This document shows, piece after piece, positions 25,737-35,436 of a DNA stretch of 64,000 bases. The position numbers and the translations under genes were made by a program. Positions within the stretch are counted from its first letter, which is position 1. Every line of letters begins with the position of its first letter. The notes beneath the pieces are model-generated. The model had not been told where the DNA came from. It saw nothing but the letters and a program-made list of their open reading frames with translations, and made no database searches. The stretch is from SpSt-600 sp042408195 (GTDB lineage: Bacteria > Chloroflexota > Anaerolineae > SpSt-600). The stretch covers positions 1-64,000 of the forward strand of contig JBHOQL010000067.1 in the NCBI GenBank assembly GCA_042408195.1, read 5' to 3'.

Positions 25737-26480
25737 TTATTGCTTTGAAAGCAATCCTGGAACAAAGTGAAGCGTAAGGGCCAGGCCCAGCGCAAAGGCC
25801 ACGACGAACTGGCCTGGTTCCAGAGGCCCCAGTATTTGGGCTACGTCACCCCGGAGAAAACGAAGGGTGAAATCAAAGGGCAAGTAGCCGAGAGCGTAAG
25901 CGAGGAAAATGGGGCCTGCTTTGACCTTTCGCAGATAAAGGGCGAACAGGAGGATGAAGAGCAAGGCGCTCCATATGGCTCCAACGGCCTGGACCGGGAA
26001 GCGGTATGCTTTTACTCCATAGACATCGGGCAGGAAGAAGGAGAGGAAGCCTCTCCATTCCCGGCCGTAGGCAAACCCAGCCGTATGGCATGCCCACCAC
26101 CCCAGAGCTTGGGCGGGTGTAAGGGCTAAAGCAGTGTGGTCCAGAAGCTCCGCCAGATTTAACTTTTGGACTCGGGCGAAGAGGATTAGTGTTAGTAATC
26201 CTCCGAGCAGGGCCGTGGAGAAAGCTATCCCTCCCTTCCAGATCCGCCATGCCTCTTTCAGGTTCTCTGAAAAATAGCCCCAGTTGCCGACAACGAAGCC
26301 AAGTCTGCCCAGCACCAATCCTCCGGCCATGCTCCAGATAAGGGCATCAAAAGCCTTTTCCAATCCCCAGCGTTTTCTTCCGAGTCCCACGAACAAAGCA
26401 GAGCCAACAATAACGCTAAGCATCATAAGTAGAGAGTATGGCAAAACAGGCCATTTCCATATCCAGAAAAGGGGTTTCAA
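25737..26480 (-). CDS. lgt: prolipoprotein diacylglyceryl transferase-like protein
   Basis: Lgt attaches diacylglycerol to the lipobox Cys of lipoprotein precursors in the cytoplasmic membrane. The 247-residue product has about seven membrane segments. Family landmarks are GRLGFVVGNWGYF, GWWACHTAGFAYGREW (equivalent to the GCFxxGCCYG region), FPVQAVGAIW (in place of HPTQLYE), and a closing DFTLRFLRGD with the conserved Arg/Asp. Several usually conserved residues are changed, so it is a divergent Lgt, possibly not the only one. Binding lipoproteins encoded at 18075 and 45487 would be clients. It ends four bases downstream of the large ILEI-domain gene's stop region. Confidence 0.75.
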   Translation of the reverse strand: MKPLFWIWKWPVLPYSLLMMLSVIVGSALFVGLGRKRWGLEKAFDALIWSMAGGLVLGRLGFVVGNWGYFSENLKEAWRIWKGGIAFSTALLGGLLTLILFARVQKLNLAELLDHTALALTPAQALGWWACHTAGFAYGREWRGFLSFFLPDVYGVKAYRFPVQAVGAIWSALLFILLFALYLRKVKAGPIFLAYALGYLPFDFTLRFLRGDVAQILGPLEPGQFVVAFALGLALTLHFVPGLLSKQ

Positions 26481-26483
26481 TGG

Positions 26484-29129
26484 TTACCTCCTTTCCAGCC
26501 GGATAAAGTCCACAGCTGCGGTCAGTGTTCTGGCGTCAGGATTGTACCCGAGGCGTAGGTAAACATCATCCCCTTCCTTTTCCAGACCTGAACCGGGGGT
26601 GCTGCCTTTAACCCCGACGAAGGCATAGCATGGGCCATCTGACGGGCCATTGAGTCCGATGGATTTTAGGACTTCGGGGGCGTTTGCGGGCCAGAGGCCT
26701 CCATAGGCCGCTCCGACCACTATGCTCCCGGGAGCTATCCCTTCCACAAATGAGAGGAAGCTCATCTCTTCTCCAGGTCCGAAAGCCTTGATCGTTAATA
26801 TACTACCCTCTTTGGGCTCTAAAACAGCCAGGTTGAGTCCTGCTTTGTTGAGGGAAGCGTTTTCCCCTCCCACTGTGATGAAAGCAAAGCCTTGACCGGA
26901 ATGGATTTCCAGCTCGGCGGGAGAATTCACTCCAGTTGAGCCTATGGCGAATTCAGGAGGAAGAACTTTGCGGGGAGAAGCTGCATGCGAAAATTGGAGT
27001 TCAATCCGATTGAGGCCTTGAGAGAGCAAACCTTCGGGTATAGGAAAGGAAAGTTCATTCCACCATGGATAGAGCTTTGCTTCTCCCAGGGCGATTCCAT
27101 TGAGCTTGATTTTGATGGTTTGTTCGGGGGAACCTGGGTAAGTGAATGGCGCAACTTTAACGGTCAGGGTAAAGGAGCCCCTCGCCATCGGGGGCAAGAA
27201 GACCACAGCTCGCTTGGAGATGGCCCATACCGCAGTTGTCCCAGCTATTTCCTCGTTCCTGTCCCATCCCTCACCAAGGTAGGGTAGGGCCTCTTCGGTG
27301 CCTAAATCTATCTCCAGAGAAGAGGCAGCAGGAGGGACTTTCACCTTATAGACCTTTGTGCCATCGCCCTCAAGGTAGGGCTCGGTGGGCAGGAGCCTCT
27401 CCACAAGCTCCAAGGTCTTGGTGTAAGTATCAGAGTAAGGAAGCCTCCCAGGGGTTGGGGGTAAGACCACAAGGTAGCGGATATTGTAGAGGCGAGCGAG
27501 TTCCGGAGCCTGGGCTCGGGCTCTTGCCTCAAGTTCTGGGGAGACTTCTTTGTAAGTTTCGGCTGAAACTATGGCTTGGAAGAAAGGCAGGCGGAGGAAA
27601 TAATCAAACTGGAAGGGTGGATTGCGGGATATGTTCCCGGCTAAGAGCTTTTTGCCATGGGCTGTCTGGTAGTATTGAGCTTGAGTGCTCTCTGCCCCCG
27701 CCATTCCAAAGCTGTTGCGCCAGCCGAGTGGTAGTTGCAAGATTGTAAAATCCCCATTTTCCTGTCCCAAAATCAGAAGAGGAGCAGGTATTCTGGCATC
27801 AGTCAAAGGCATGGGTATAGCCAGGTGTTCGGTCAGGATCAGGGTGGCAAGAACACCGCTCACAGCTCTGGAGAAGCTTGTGGAAAAGCGGTGTGCCATT
27901 AGGCTCACAACTCTTTGCGCTCCAAAGGCGATGAGGACCGCAAGACACAGTGTCAGGATAACGCTGAAGCGGTTTGGGACACGGTTGGCCCGGAAGATGG
28001 GAACGTAATGGAGGAGGGCGAAAGGCATTGGTATGGTTATGGGGATGCCATCCATATCAAAAACGTAACGCTTTTGGACCTGCAGGACTGGTCCTAAGCA
28101 GAAGGAAGCGAACAGGAGGGCCTGGGCAAGCCAGGTGCTGACTGCTCTGCTGGGGCGTTTGAGAACGGCAATAGTGGCCAGAACCAGAGACACATAGCCC
28201 AGAAAGACCGTATTGACATCGGAGAAGCGAGAAGTGCTCTCCGTGACTGCTCTGAGCTCCCTTTCCCAGCTTGTCCCTAGCCAAGGATGGAGAGATGTGG
28301 GCGTGAGGAAACCCAGGAGGTCGGTGGACAGTTTGAGAGCGTCGCCCCAGCCCTTAAGCTCATATTCTTCCTGGATGAATTCCCTTAACACTGGAACCAG
28401 CACTGGCCAATAAGTTACCAGGACAACCACGGATAGGATGATCAACCTCAAGATTAAACGGTGATAAAAGAGCTCCCTGCGGCGCAAGATCAGGTAGAAA
28501 GCGGAGAAGATGATTAGGAAAGTGCCGAAAATCATTTCGCAGAGCATAGCCAACGTGGCGAAGAGACCTGCCAGGAATGGGTTCTTCCACTCTGGTTCCT
28601 CTACAGTTTTAATGAAGAAGAGCACGTAGAAGGGAAGCCATTGAGTACTGACTATATTGTAGTGGCCGAGAGCGGCGTAAACGTGCCGGTTTGAAGCGAA
28701 GGCGTAGAAAATTCCAGCCAAGATGGCAGCCGTGCGGGCGTATTCATTCAAGCCATTGCGCCGCAAGAGGTAAAAAGCCAGAAGGTAGGCTCCCCATCCG
28801 CTTACAATCCAGGCGAAAATGAGCGTGAGGTTGCTCGCCAGAGGAAGGGGCATAAAAAAGGTGAGGGGGAGAGCCAGGGCACAGTTGAAGAGATTGTAAG
28901 TGTAAAGGATGAGCTTTGTCCCCACTGGGAAGAAGATGTAATCGGTGGAAAAAGGGGAGATGTGGAGCTCCAGTAAGGAACGCTTGAACCACCAAATGTT
29001 CCAGACGAAGGTATATTCGTCAAAGGCCCAGAGGTTGCTTCCTGGAACATGAGTGCTCATGTGGAAAGGGAGAGGATATGTGAGGAGCAAAGTTAAGAAA
29101 AGAAAGAGCACCGGGGTCAGGGCTCTCAT
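26484..29129 (-). CDS. large polytopic membrane protein with C-terminal ILEI/FAM3-like domain
   Basis: The start is set at ATG 29129, which has AAGGAGA nine bases upstream and directly begins a membrane segment (MRALTPVLFLFL); the frame extends further to 29264 without support. The product has 881 residues. The first ~450 form about ten membrane segments in a glycosyltransferase-like (YfhO/GT-C) arrangement, with an early extracytoplasmic Asp in NLWAFDEYTFVWNIWW. A middle extracytoplasmic region follows, then near residues 730-860 an interleukin-like EMT inducer (ILEI) domain with LNLAVLEPKEG, EEMSFLSFVEGIAPGSIVVGA and CYAFVGVKGS-PGS. Probably a cell-surface polysaccharide or lipid-linked-sugar enzyme. 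The donor is unknown. Confidence 0.7.
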   Translation of the reverse strand: MRALTPVLFLFLTLLLTYPLPFHMSTHVPGSNLWAFDEYTFVWNIWWFKRSLLELHISPFSTDYIFFPVGTKLILYTYNLFNCALALPLTFFMPLPLASNLTLIFAWIVSGWGAYLLAFYLLRRNGLNEYARTAAILAGIFYAFASNRHVYAALGHYNIVSTQWLPFYVLFFIKTVEEPEWKNPFLAGLFATLAMLCEMIFGTFLIIFSAFYLILRRRELFYHRLILRLIILSVVVLVTYWPVLVPVLREFIQEEYELKGWGDALKLSTDLLGFLTPTSLHPWLGTSWERELRAVTESTSRFSDVNTVFLGYVSLVLATIAVLKRPSRAVSTWLAQALLFASFCLGPVLQVQKRYVFDMDGIPITIPMPFALLHYVPIFRANRVPNRFSVILTLCLAVLIAFGAQRVVSLMAHRFSTSFSRAVSGVLATLILTEHLAIPMPLTDARIPAPLLILGQENGDFTILQLPLGWRNSFGMAGAESTQAQYYQTAHGKKLLAGNISRNPPFQFDYFLRLPFFQAIVSAETYKEVSPELEARARAQAPELARLYNIRYLVVLPPTPGRLPYSDTYTKTLELVERLLPTEPYLEGDGTKVYKVKVPPAASSLEIDLGTEEALPYLGEGWDRNEEIAGTTAVWAISKRAVVFLPPMARGSFTLTVKVAPFTYPGSPEQTIKIKLNGIALGEAKLYPWWNELSFPIPEGLLSQGLNRIELQFSHAASPRKVLPPEFAIGSTGVNSPAELEIHSGQGFAFITVGGENASLNKAGLNLAVLEPKEGSILTIKAFGPGEEMSFLSFVEGIAPGSIVVGAAYGGLWPANAPEVLKSIGLNGPSDGPCYAFVGVKGSTPGSGLEKEGDDVYLRLGYNPDARTLTAAVDFIRLERR

Positions 29130-29400
29130 CGCTTGTTTCTCCTTCGGCTTTTGTGGGGAAATAATACCACAACCTAGTAGTCTCTCCAAAATAGCCTTTA
29201 GCTCAGGTCCGATCTCCGGCTCAGATTGACTTAGAGCCGTTAGGGTGAACAAACCGCGGGGCAAGAAGCCTGACTCTCAGCCAAAGGGCTTGAGGAGCCT
29301 TTGGAAGATCACGAACAAGGGCAAACCGGGGTCATTCGCCTCTTTCGGCAGACTAAGGGCAGGCGACAATGTAGGGACATGGGGCTCATGTCCAGCCTGG

Positions 29401-30261
29401 TCAATAATTTGTAGTCTGGTCAATCAGGCCGCGCTCGCGGGCCAGGAAATCGCACAACTTGAAGGTGGCGAGGGCTGTTACACCGAAAAGGATTGAAAGG
29501 CCGAGCATTATTCCCAGGAGCTCTTCGTTGCTGAAAGAAGCGAGGGTGGAAAAAGTCCTGGAACCTTCTCCGAGCAAGGAACGGCGGATCAGTTCCAACC
29601 AGTAAGTTATGGGCATGATAAAGCCGATGGGGCGGAGCCAGCTTGGCAGAATCTCCAGCGGGAAAATTGCTCCACTGAAGAGGTAGAGGGCTCCTGCTAC
29701 GGCTTCCCCTATTAAGAAAAAGTGATGGGCCACCAGGAGGCTAACATTAGCCAGTATGAGACCCATGAAGGCCAGCATCACTATCCCCAGGGCCCAGGAA
29801 GAGAAGAGGAGAGGCCAATTCACCTGCATTGGGTTAATAGGCAAGTGAAGGAAAAGAACACCAGCCAGCAGGGTCACGAGCACTGCAAAGGAGCCTGTGA
29901 GGAAACGAGCTACCCCTCGGCCGAACCAATAGAGAGGAATGCGAACGGGAGCCACGTAAATATACTTCAAGGTGCGATAATGTTCTCGGTCATCTATCAC
30001 TGCCCAGGAAATTCCAGTCATGACGGAGCCTACATAAATGTAGAAGGCATTGCCTAGGTAAATATAGGGAAATACGGGTTCTCTGAACCGACCGCCCGTT
30101 ATTACCCCATACATCACCACCAAAATTGCGGCCGAAGCGAGGGGTTTCACTATTGAGTAAATGGTGAAAAGCAGGGGATCGGTCCAGTTGGACTCAATTT
30201 GCCATCCGAGCCACGTAGCCACCGCGAAAGAGCGCCAACCAGAAAGTAACCGGTTCTTCAT
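29401..30261 (-). CDS. ABC-2 type exporter permease B
   Basis: A 286-residue membrane protein with six spans in ABC-2 permease arrangement (MYGVITGG, VLVTLLAGVLFL, AFMGLILANVSLLVAHHF, SGAIFPLEILPSWLRPIGFIMPITYWLELIRR). The last phrase is the conserved region before the fifth span of DrrB/NodJ-like permeases. It is the third gene of a tight unit with the ATPase at 32083; its ATG overlaps the stop of the preceding permease (ATGA). Cargo unknown. Confidence 0.88.
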   Translation of the reverse strand: MKNRLLSGWRSFAVATWLGWQIESNWTDPLLFTIYSIVKPLASAAILVVMYGVITGGRFREPVFPYIYLGNAFYIYVGSVMTGISWAVIDDREHYRTLKYIYVAPVRIPLYWFGRGVARFLTGSFAVLVTLLAGVLFLHLPINPMQVNWPLLFSSWALGIVMLAFMGLILANVSLLVAHHFFLIGEAVAGALYLFSGAIFPLEILPSWLRPIGFIMPITYWLELIRRSLLGEGSRTFSTLASFSNEELLGIMLGLSILFGVTALATFKLCDFLARERGLIDQTTNY

Positions 30262-31085
30262 CGTTGAATCTCCAGCAACCTCCCCTCGCGTATGGCTTTC
30301 CTCTCCATGTAGTCCAGGAGGAGCCGGGCAGCCACAAGGAAGACCACGCTCAGCGCAGCCAAAGCAATTAATTCTATGTGGACATCCAGAAAGCCAAGGG
30401 TTGCTCCGGATGGGAAGAGCAACTGGCGCATGGCATCAAGGCCAAGGGTGAGGGGTATCAGGGAAGCCACTACAGCTACCCAGAACCCCAAACTTTTGAT
30501 GGGGAAGTAGAAACCGGAAAGAAGGTAGATGGGTTCCTGGGCTAAGCTGGCCAGGTGCCAAGCTTCTCGGCTCCAGAGGAGGAAGAGCGAAGCGTTCATC
30601 ATTCCAAGTCCATACAGGGCTATAAGGGTGAGGAAGAAGGCGGTTATTAGGAGAGGGAGATTGGCGACAGAATATCGGACATTGAACAGAAGACTCCCTA
30701 CTAAAATGATCGTCCCTGCCCGAAGGGAAGTAGCTAACATCCCACCCAAAGCCATTCCCAGAAGGATCCCCATCTTGGGGGCAGGGGACATTATGAAGAG
30801 GGGGAGATTACCTGTTTCCTTTTCCCAGTAAAGCTGGGTGGACATGCTCCAGAGGACATTCAGCCAGAAGGCTGTCATTGCTCCGCCCAGGACCACAAAG
30901 CCGATGTAATCTTCAGGGGCCCTGATGGCCCGGTAAATGAAAACGTAGGCCGAAACCGCCAGCATGGGCAGGAAAACGTCAAAGAAAAACCAAGATTTTT
31001 CCCGCTGCTGGCCTATGATCCTCGGATATGCCCGTGCAACCACTGTTTTCAAGAAGAGTTTCCACCCTTTAGCCTTGCCTTTCAT
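30258..31085 (-). CDS. ABC-2 type exporter permease A
   Basis: A 275-residue, six-span ABC-2 permease (VSAYVFIYRAI, FIMSPAPKMGILLGMALGGM, LLSGFYFPIKSLGFWVAVVASLIPLTLGLDAMRQLLF). It is paralogous in plan to the next gene, so the exporter is probably a heterodimer. Both ends overlap neighbours by four bases, showing translational coupling within the ATPase-permease-permease unit. Confidence 0.88.
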   Translation of the reverse strand: MKGKAKGWKLFLKTVVARAYPRIIGQQREKSWFFFDVFLPMLAVSAYVFIYRAIRAPEDYIGFVVLGGAMTAFWLNVLWSMSTQLYWEKETGNLPLFIMSPAPKMGILLGMALGGMLATSLRAGTIILVGSLLFNVRYSVANLPLLITAFFLTLIALYGLGMMNASLFLLWSREAWHLASLAQEPIYLLSGFYFPIKSLGFWVAVVASLIPLTLGLDAMRQLLFPSGATLGFLDVHIELIALAALSVVFLVAARLLLDYMERKAIREGRLLEIQR

Positions 31086-32083
31086 TCTTTTGCCTCTTTG
31101 AAAGGCCGACCCACCAGCTCTACGAACACATCCTCTAAGGTGGGCTCCCTCTTAGTGAGGTGGCGCACCTGGACCGAGTGCGCCGTCAGAGTATGGATTA
31201 CCTCTGCCAGGGCCGCCTCTTCGTTCAGGACCAAGGCCAGTTTAGCACCACCATCAGTTTCAGATATAGAAGCGCGGCGAACTCCAGAAATGGACTCCAG
31301 GGCTTCTTGGGTCAAATCATTAGGGTAAGTGATGTCCAGTTCAAAGATGGATTCCCGACGGAGGCGCTGTTTTAAAGCAGCCGGTGAATCGCAGGCCACA
31401 ATTCTGCCTTGGTCAATTATAGCTACCCGGTCACATAATTCATCGGCTTCCTGCATGTAATGGGTGGTGAGCAGTATGGTTCGGTCCGGGTGTTCTTCCA
31501 GCCATTCTTTTATAAACTGCCGGATCTGGCGGGCGGCGTTCACGTCAAGGCCCAAAGTTGGCTCATCCAGAAATAGGATTTCGGGGTCCGTAAGGAACCC
31601 CCGGGCAACGTTCATCTTCTGGCGCATTCCGGTGGAAAGCTGGGATAATTTAGTGTGCATCCAGTCAGCGAGGCCCATCCGGCGTAGGAGCTCCTCAATT
31701 CGGCGGTTGGCTTCGGAAGTAGGAATACCGTAGAACTGAGCGAACATCCAGAGGTTTTCCCTGACGGTGAGCAATCCATAGCCGGAGGTTTCTCCACCGG
31801 ACACCATGTTGATTATCGGGCGAACTTTGTGAGCTTCTCGAACCACATCAAAGCCTGCAACCCATGCTCTTCCGGAACTTGGTGCCAGCAGGGTGGTAAG
31901 GATTTTTATGAGGGTAGTTTTACCTGCACCATTGGGACCCAGAAGGCCGAAAAGCTCGCCCTTAGCTATCTCTAGGTTGACATCTCTCAGGGCTATGACC
32001 TCCTTCCGGGGTTTACGGCGGCCCCCCTGTACAGTGTATATTCGCCAGAGGTTCTCAGTCTTTATAGCCCAGTCGTAAGTCAT
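31082..32083 (-). CDS. ABC-2 exporter ATPase (DrrA-like)
   Basis: A 333-residue ATPase with Walker A LLGPNGAGKTT (about 46-56), signature LSTGMRQKMNVARGF, Walker B ILFLDEPTLGLD, switch His in LLTTHYMQEADELCD, and a C-terminal DrrA-like extension (REPTLEDVFVELVGR). This class powers export of hydrophobic compounds, polysaccharide or lipid intermediates. It is first in the unit and is read from a promoter at 32141-32113 that is divergent from the SARP regulator gene. Confidence 0.92.
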   Translation of the reverse strand: MTYDWAIKTENLWRIYTVQGGRRKPRKEVIALRDVNLEIAKGELFGLLGPNGAGKTTLIKILTTLLAPSSGRAWVAGFDVVREAHKVRPIINMVSGGETSGYGLLTVRENLWMFAQFYGIPTSEANRRIEELLRRMGLADWMHTKLSQLSTGMRQKMNVARGFLTDPEILFLDEPTLGLDVNAARQIRQFIKEWLEEHPDRTILLTTHYMQEADELCDRVAIIDQGRIVACDSPAALKQRLRRESIFELDITYPNDLTQEALESISGVRRASISETDGGAKLALVLNEEAALAEVIHTLTAHSVQVRHLTKREPTLEDVFVELVGRPFKEAKE

Positions 32084-32112
32084 GGCCCCATCCTGTTTTG
32101 GTCGTCGGGAAA

Positions 32113-32141
32113 ATTATATTGTAACAACTTTACTGCAGCAA
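32113..32141 (-). promoter_or_regulatory. promoter of the ABC-2 exporter unit
   Basis: Minus-strand TTGCTG (32141-32136) and a consensus TATAAT (32118-32113) with 17-bp spacing, 30 bp before the ATPase ATG. Confidence 0.65.
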
Positions 32142-32180
32142 GTCCGGTTTCTTTAGTGCGTGGGGAATTCTCCCTTCGTG

Positions 32181-32189
32181 TGGTATAAT
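32181..32189 (+). promoter_or_regulatory. extended -10 promoter of the SARP-type regulator gene
   Basis: TGGTATAAT is a full extended -10 (TGn plus TATAAT). No good -35 is present at the usual distance, as expected for extended -10 promoters. The ATG lies 22 bp downstream. Confidence 0.65.
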
Positions 32190-32211
32190 AAAGGCAAGGG
32201 GTGAGATAATA

Positions 32212-35200
32212 ATGGAAAGAGTGCTGCTCAGGGTAAAGCTACTGCCCCCGCGTCTAACTAAACGAGTGCTGGTCCGCCCGCGCCTGATTCAGCAGCTTCT
32301 CGAGGCTCTAAATTACCGTTTGACCATCCTACAAGCAGGGGCTGGTTACGGCAAGAGCACAGCTCTGGCAACTTTGGCCGAACAGGGGATACCTATCGTC
32401 TGGTATCAGCTGGAGCGGGAAGACAGCGACCCAGCCCTTTTTCTTTTCTACCTCATCCACGGCTTTCGCTCCCTATTTCCCGATGGTTTCGAGCTTGCTT
32501 TGGCTTTCATCGAGGAGCATTCCGATCAGTTCCGTCCAACCCTGGTTCTAGATATATTGCTGGACGAATTAGCCAAACGGATCACCTCTCCCCACTTCTT
32601 CGTCCTGGATGATGCTCACTTCCTGAGAGAATCCCCGGAGACCTTGCGGCTTCTGGACCGCTTCATCGCCCATTCACCACCGGATCTACATACAATCCTT
32701 TCCACCCGCTACGCTCTCAATCTGCCTACTCTGATCCGTTGGAAAGCCCACGGAGAGGTTTTGGAGATCCGGCAGGAAGATTTAGCTTTTACCCCTGAGG
32801 AAATAAAAGCCCTTTTCCTTCGGAAATATCGGCTATTCCTTAGCCCGTCTGAGATCGCTTTGCTGGCTGAGCGGACCGAAGGGTGGCCCATTGCTCTTCA
32901 ACTTGTCTGGAAGGCTCTGCAGAGCCGTATCACTCCGAACCTCTCCCGGGCCCTTGAGCAGGTAACTGGCCCTACTGAAAGTCTCTTCCTTTACCTGGCC
33001 CGTGAAGTTCTGGAGCAGCTAGAGCCGAGAGTACGGGATTTCCTCCTGAAGACGGCGGTTTTGCAGGAGTTATCGCCCTCCATTTGCGATTGCCTCTGCG
33101 AAACTACCGATAGCGTTTCCATCATCAATTATCTCATGGAAAATGGCCTTTTCATTGTGGACCTCGGGGAAGGCCTTTTCCGTTACCATCACTTGTTCAG
33201 GGAGTTCCTCTACCATCAACTCTCGCCCCAGGAGGCCAGAGAGGCTCATTTGCGGGCTGCCAAGTGTTTTACGAAGATGGGTGATGAAGCCAAAGCTGTT
33301 CACCATTTCCTGGCTGCGCAGGCCTGGGAAGAGGCTGCCGCAATAATTGATAACTTGGGCCGGGATATGGTGCAGGCAGGCAGGCTTGAGACTCTTTCCC
33401 AGTGGCTTGGTATGATTCCGCCAGAAGTGCTGGCAGCTCATCCAGCGTTGTTAATCTACCTTGGGGACATAGCCCGCCTTCGGAGCCGTTTCCATGAAGC
33501 CCTTGGCTGGTATCAGCAGGCTGAAGAACGCTACCGTCTTAGAGGCGATAATCGGGGGGTTGGCCAGGCTCTGAGGGGAAAGGCCCGTGTCTATCTGGAC
33601 ACTGTGGATCCGGTCCAGGCGGAGCGATACCTCCAGGAGGCCCTTCGCCTTGCCGATGGGCAGGAGGACAGGGAGAGCTTTGCTCGCTTGCTGGAGCTCC
33701 TGGCAGAAAACCAGCTCAATCTGGGTCGTCCCGAGGAAGCAGAGCGATTGCGTGCACAGGCCCGTACTCTCCGAGAAGAGGGGCCGGGAGAGGCCGAATT
33801 GGCTGTCCGTGTGCTCCTGCGCACCGGCCGGCTCAACGAAGCTCGTCGCCTCTTGGAAGAGCAGGCAGAGAGGGAGCGTCGGGAACCTGTGCTCAGGCCC
33901 CGGGCCCACCGGGAAACCTTGCTCATCCTCTCCCTTGTGCTGGCTTTCCAGGGGGAGGCCGAAGCAGCTTACTATTGCGCTGTAGATGGCACAAAGCGGG
34001 GGCAGCTCCTCAATTCCCCCTTCGTTACTGCAGTGGGTTACATGAGACAGGGGCATTCCTGGCTCATAAGAGACGACCCAGATGGATATTCTCAGGCATG
34101 TCGTTGCTATCAGGAAGCCATAGCCATAAGTGAGGACCTTGCCGTCCCGCGCTTAAAGGTGGAAGCCTTCTGGGGACTTTGTCGAGCTCATGGCTTCAAT
34201 GGGGAGTTGGATGCTGCTCTAGAAGCGGCTCACAAGGGGATAGAAATTGCCCAGCGGGCTGGAGATGAATGGATAACCGCACTGATCAGGGTCTCCATGG
34301 GGGCAGGGTATGTCCTGGCCGGTGAGTACAACTTAGCTGTAGATTGGCTTTCCCGAGCTCTAAATTCCTTTAGGGAATGCAGTGACCCATACGGGGAGGC
34401 TGTTGCCAGGTTATGGCTCTGTCTAACGTGGTGGCGTAAGAAAGACCAGGCCCGGTTGAGGCGGGATTCTGAGGAGCTTCTCAGTTTGGTTCACAGCCAC
34501 GGCTACGATTACCTTTTCACCAGAAGGACGCTCTTGGGACCTCCTGATCCCCGCATGGCGGTCCCAATACTGCTTTATGCCCGTGACTCTGGCCTTCATC
34601 CCGCATGTGTGGATCGTCTCCTCAAGTCCTTGGGACTGGAGAAGACGGAAGTCCACCCGGGTTACCAGCTTAGGGTACAAACCCTTGGGCCGTTCAGGGT
34701 TTGGCGGGGAACAAAGGAAATTTCTCCATCGGAATGGCGCCGTGAGAAAGCTCGGAGGCTCTTTCAAGTCTTAATAACTTACCGGCGCACTATGCTAGAT
34801 CGGGACCAGATTCTGGAAATGCTCTGGCCCGACCTGGACCCCGAAACAGCCAAACGGGATTTCAAAGTAGCTCTCAGCACCCTGTGCAAAGTCCTGGAGC
34901 CTGAGCGTCAGGAAGGGATGCCTTCGGCTTACATAATTCGGGATCGTTCCCGGTACGGACTCAGACCAGGGGCCGACATTTGGCTGGATGTGGAAGAGAT
35001 GGAAAAAGAGATAACCAGTGGGGACAAGCTCCTAAACTTAGAGCCCGATAAAGCCCTGGAGCACTATAAGCGTGCGCTTGTCCTTTACGGTGGGGACTAC
35101 CTGGAAGATTGCCTTTACGAATCTTGGTGCAGCGAGGAAAGGGAGAGAATTCTGATCCTCTACCTTCGCACAGCTGAGAGAGTAGCAGAGCTTCTGGCCC

Positions 35201-35436
35201 GTAAGGAAGTATGGGATGAGGTTCTTAACGTTTGCCGGGCCATTTTAGCTCGGGATCCTTGCTGGGAGCAAGCTTACCGCTGGATGATGCTGGCCTATGC
35301 CCGCACTGGCCGTAGGGCTCAGGCCTTGAAAACCTATAGGAAATGCGTGGAGCGGCTCCGCAAAGAGCTCCAAGTAGACCCCTCCCCTGCCACCGTTCAG
35401 CTATACGAAGAAATCCGCAACGCCCGCCTTCAGTAA
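32212..35436 (+). CDS. MalT-like STAND NTPase / TPR / SARP (BTAD) transcriptional regulator
   Basis: A 1074-residue regulator with an N-terminal STAND NTPase (Walker A AGAGYGKST at 42-50, Walker B FFVLDDAH ending at 136), a winged helix, a long tetratricopeptide/alpha-alpha superhelix (about 330-780), and a C-terminal OmpR-type winged helix (from about 820: LRVQTLGPFRVW) followed by a bacterial transcriptional activation domain (WLDVEEMEKEI onward). This inverts the usual SARP order, a plan common in Chloroflexota. It probably senses a small molecule through the TPR region and activates transcription. The stop codon lies inside the first of three 11-bp-spaced repeats ahead of the next gene, its probable target. 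Confidence 0.88.
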   Translation: MERVLLRVKLLPPRLTKRVLVRPRLIQQLLEALNYRLTILQAGAGYGKSTALATLAEQGIPIVWYQLEREDSDPALFLFYLIHGFRSLFPDGFELALAFIEEHSDQFRPTLVLDILLDELAKRITSPHFFVLDDAHFLRESPETLRLLDRFIAHSPPDLHTILSTRYALNLPTLIRWKAHGEVLEIRQEDLAFTPEEIKALFLRKYRLFLSPSEIALLAERTEGWPIALQLVWKALQSRITPNLSRALEQVTGPTESLFLYLAREVLEQLEPRVRDFLLKTAVLQELSPSICDCLCETTDSVSIINYLMENGLFIVDLGEGLFRYHHLFREFLYHQLSPQEAREAHLRAAKCFTKMGDEAKAVHHFLAAQAWEEAAAIIDNLGRDMVQAGRLETLSQWLGMIPPEVLAAHPALLIYLGDIARLRSRFHEALGWYQQAEERYRLRGDNRGVGQALRGKARVYLDTVDPVQAERYLQEALRLADGQEDRESFARLLELLAENQLNLGRPEEAERLRAQARTLREEGPGEAELAVRVLLRTGRLNEARRLLEEQAERERREPVLRPRAHRETLLILSLVLAFQGEAEAAYYCAVDGTKRGQLLNSPFVTAVGYMRQGHSWLIRDDPDGYSQACRCYQEAIAISEDLAVPRLKVEAFWGLCRAHGFNGELDAALEAAHKGIEIAQRAGDEWITALIRVSMGAGYVLAGEYNLAVDWLSRALNSFRECSDPYGEAVARLWLCLTWWRKKDQARLRRDSEELLSLVHSHGYDYLFTRRTLLGPPDPRMAVPILLYARDSGLHPACVDRLLKSLGLEKTEVHPGYQLRVQTLGPFRVWRGTKEISPSEWRREKARRLFQVLITYRRTMLDRDQILEMLWPDLDPETAKRDFKVALSTLCKVLEPERQEGMPSAYIIRDRSRYGLRPGADIWLDVEEMEKEITSGDKLLNLEPDKALEHYKRALVLYGGDYLEDCLYESWCSEERERILILYLRTAERVAELLARKEVWDEVLNVCRAILARDPCWEQAYRWMMLAYARTGRRAQALKTYRKCVERLRKELQVDPSPATVQLYEEIRNARLQ

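Noticed and set aside
25589..25777. 62-codon plus-strand frame with a hydrophobic stretch
   Set aside because: No Shine-Dalgarno and overlaps the 3' end of lgt; kept out although a small membrane peptide cannot be fully excluded.
29130..29400. Promoter, terminator or small gene between the ABC-2 permease and ILEI-domain genes
   Set aside because: A short imperfect stem (29281-29304) lacks Us, and no consensus promoter or RNA was recognised.
32212..35436. LuxR-type identification of the large regulator
   Set aside because: The N-terminal STAND/TPR part resembles MalT/LuxR-LAL proteins, but the C-terminus is an OmpR-like winged helix plus BTAD, not a LuxR helix-turn-helix.
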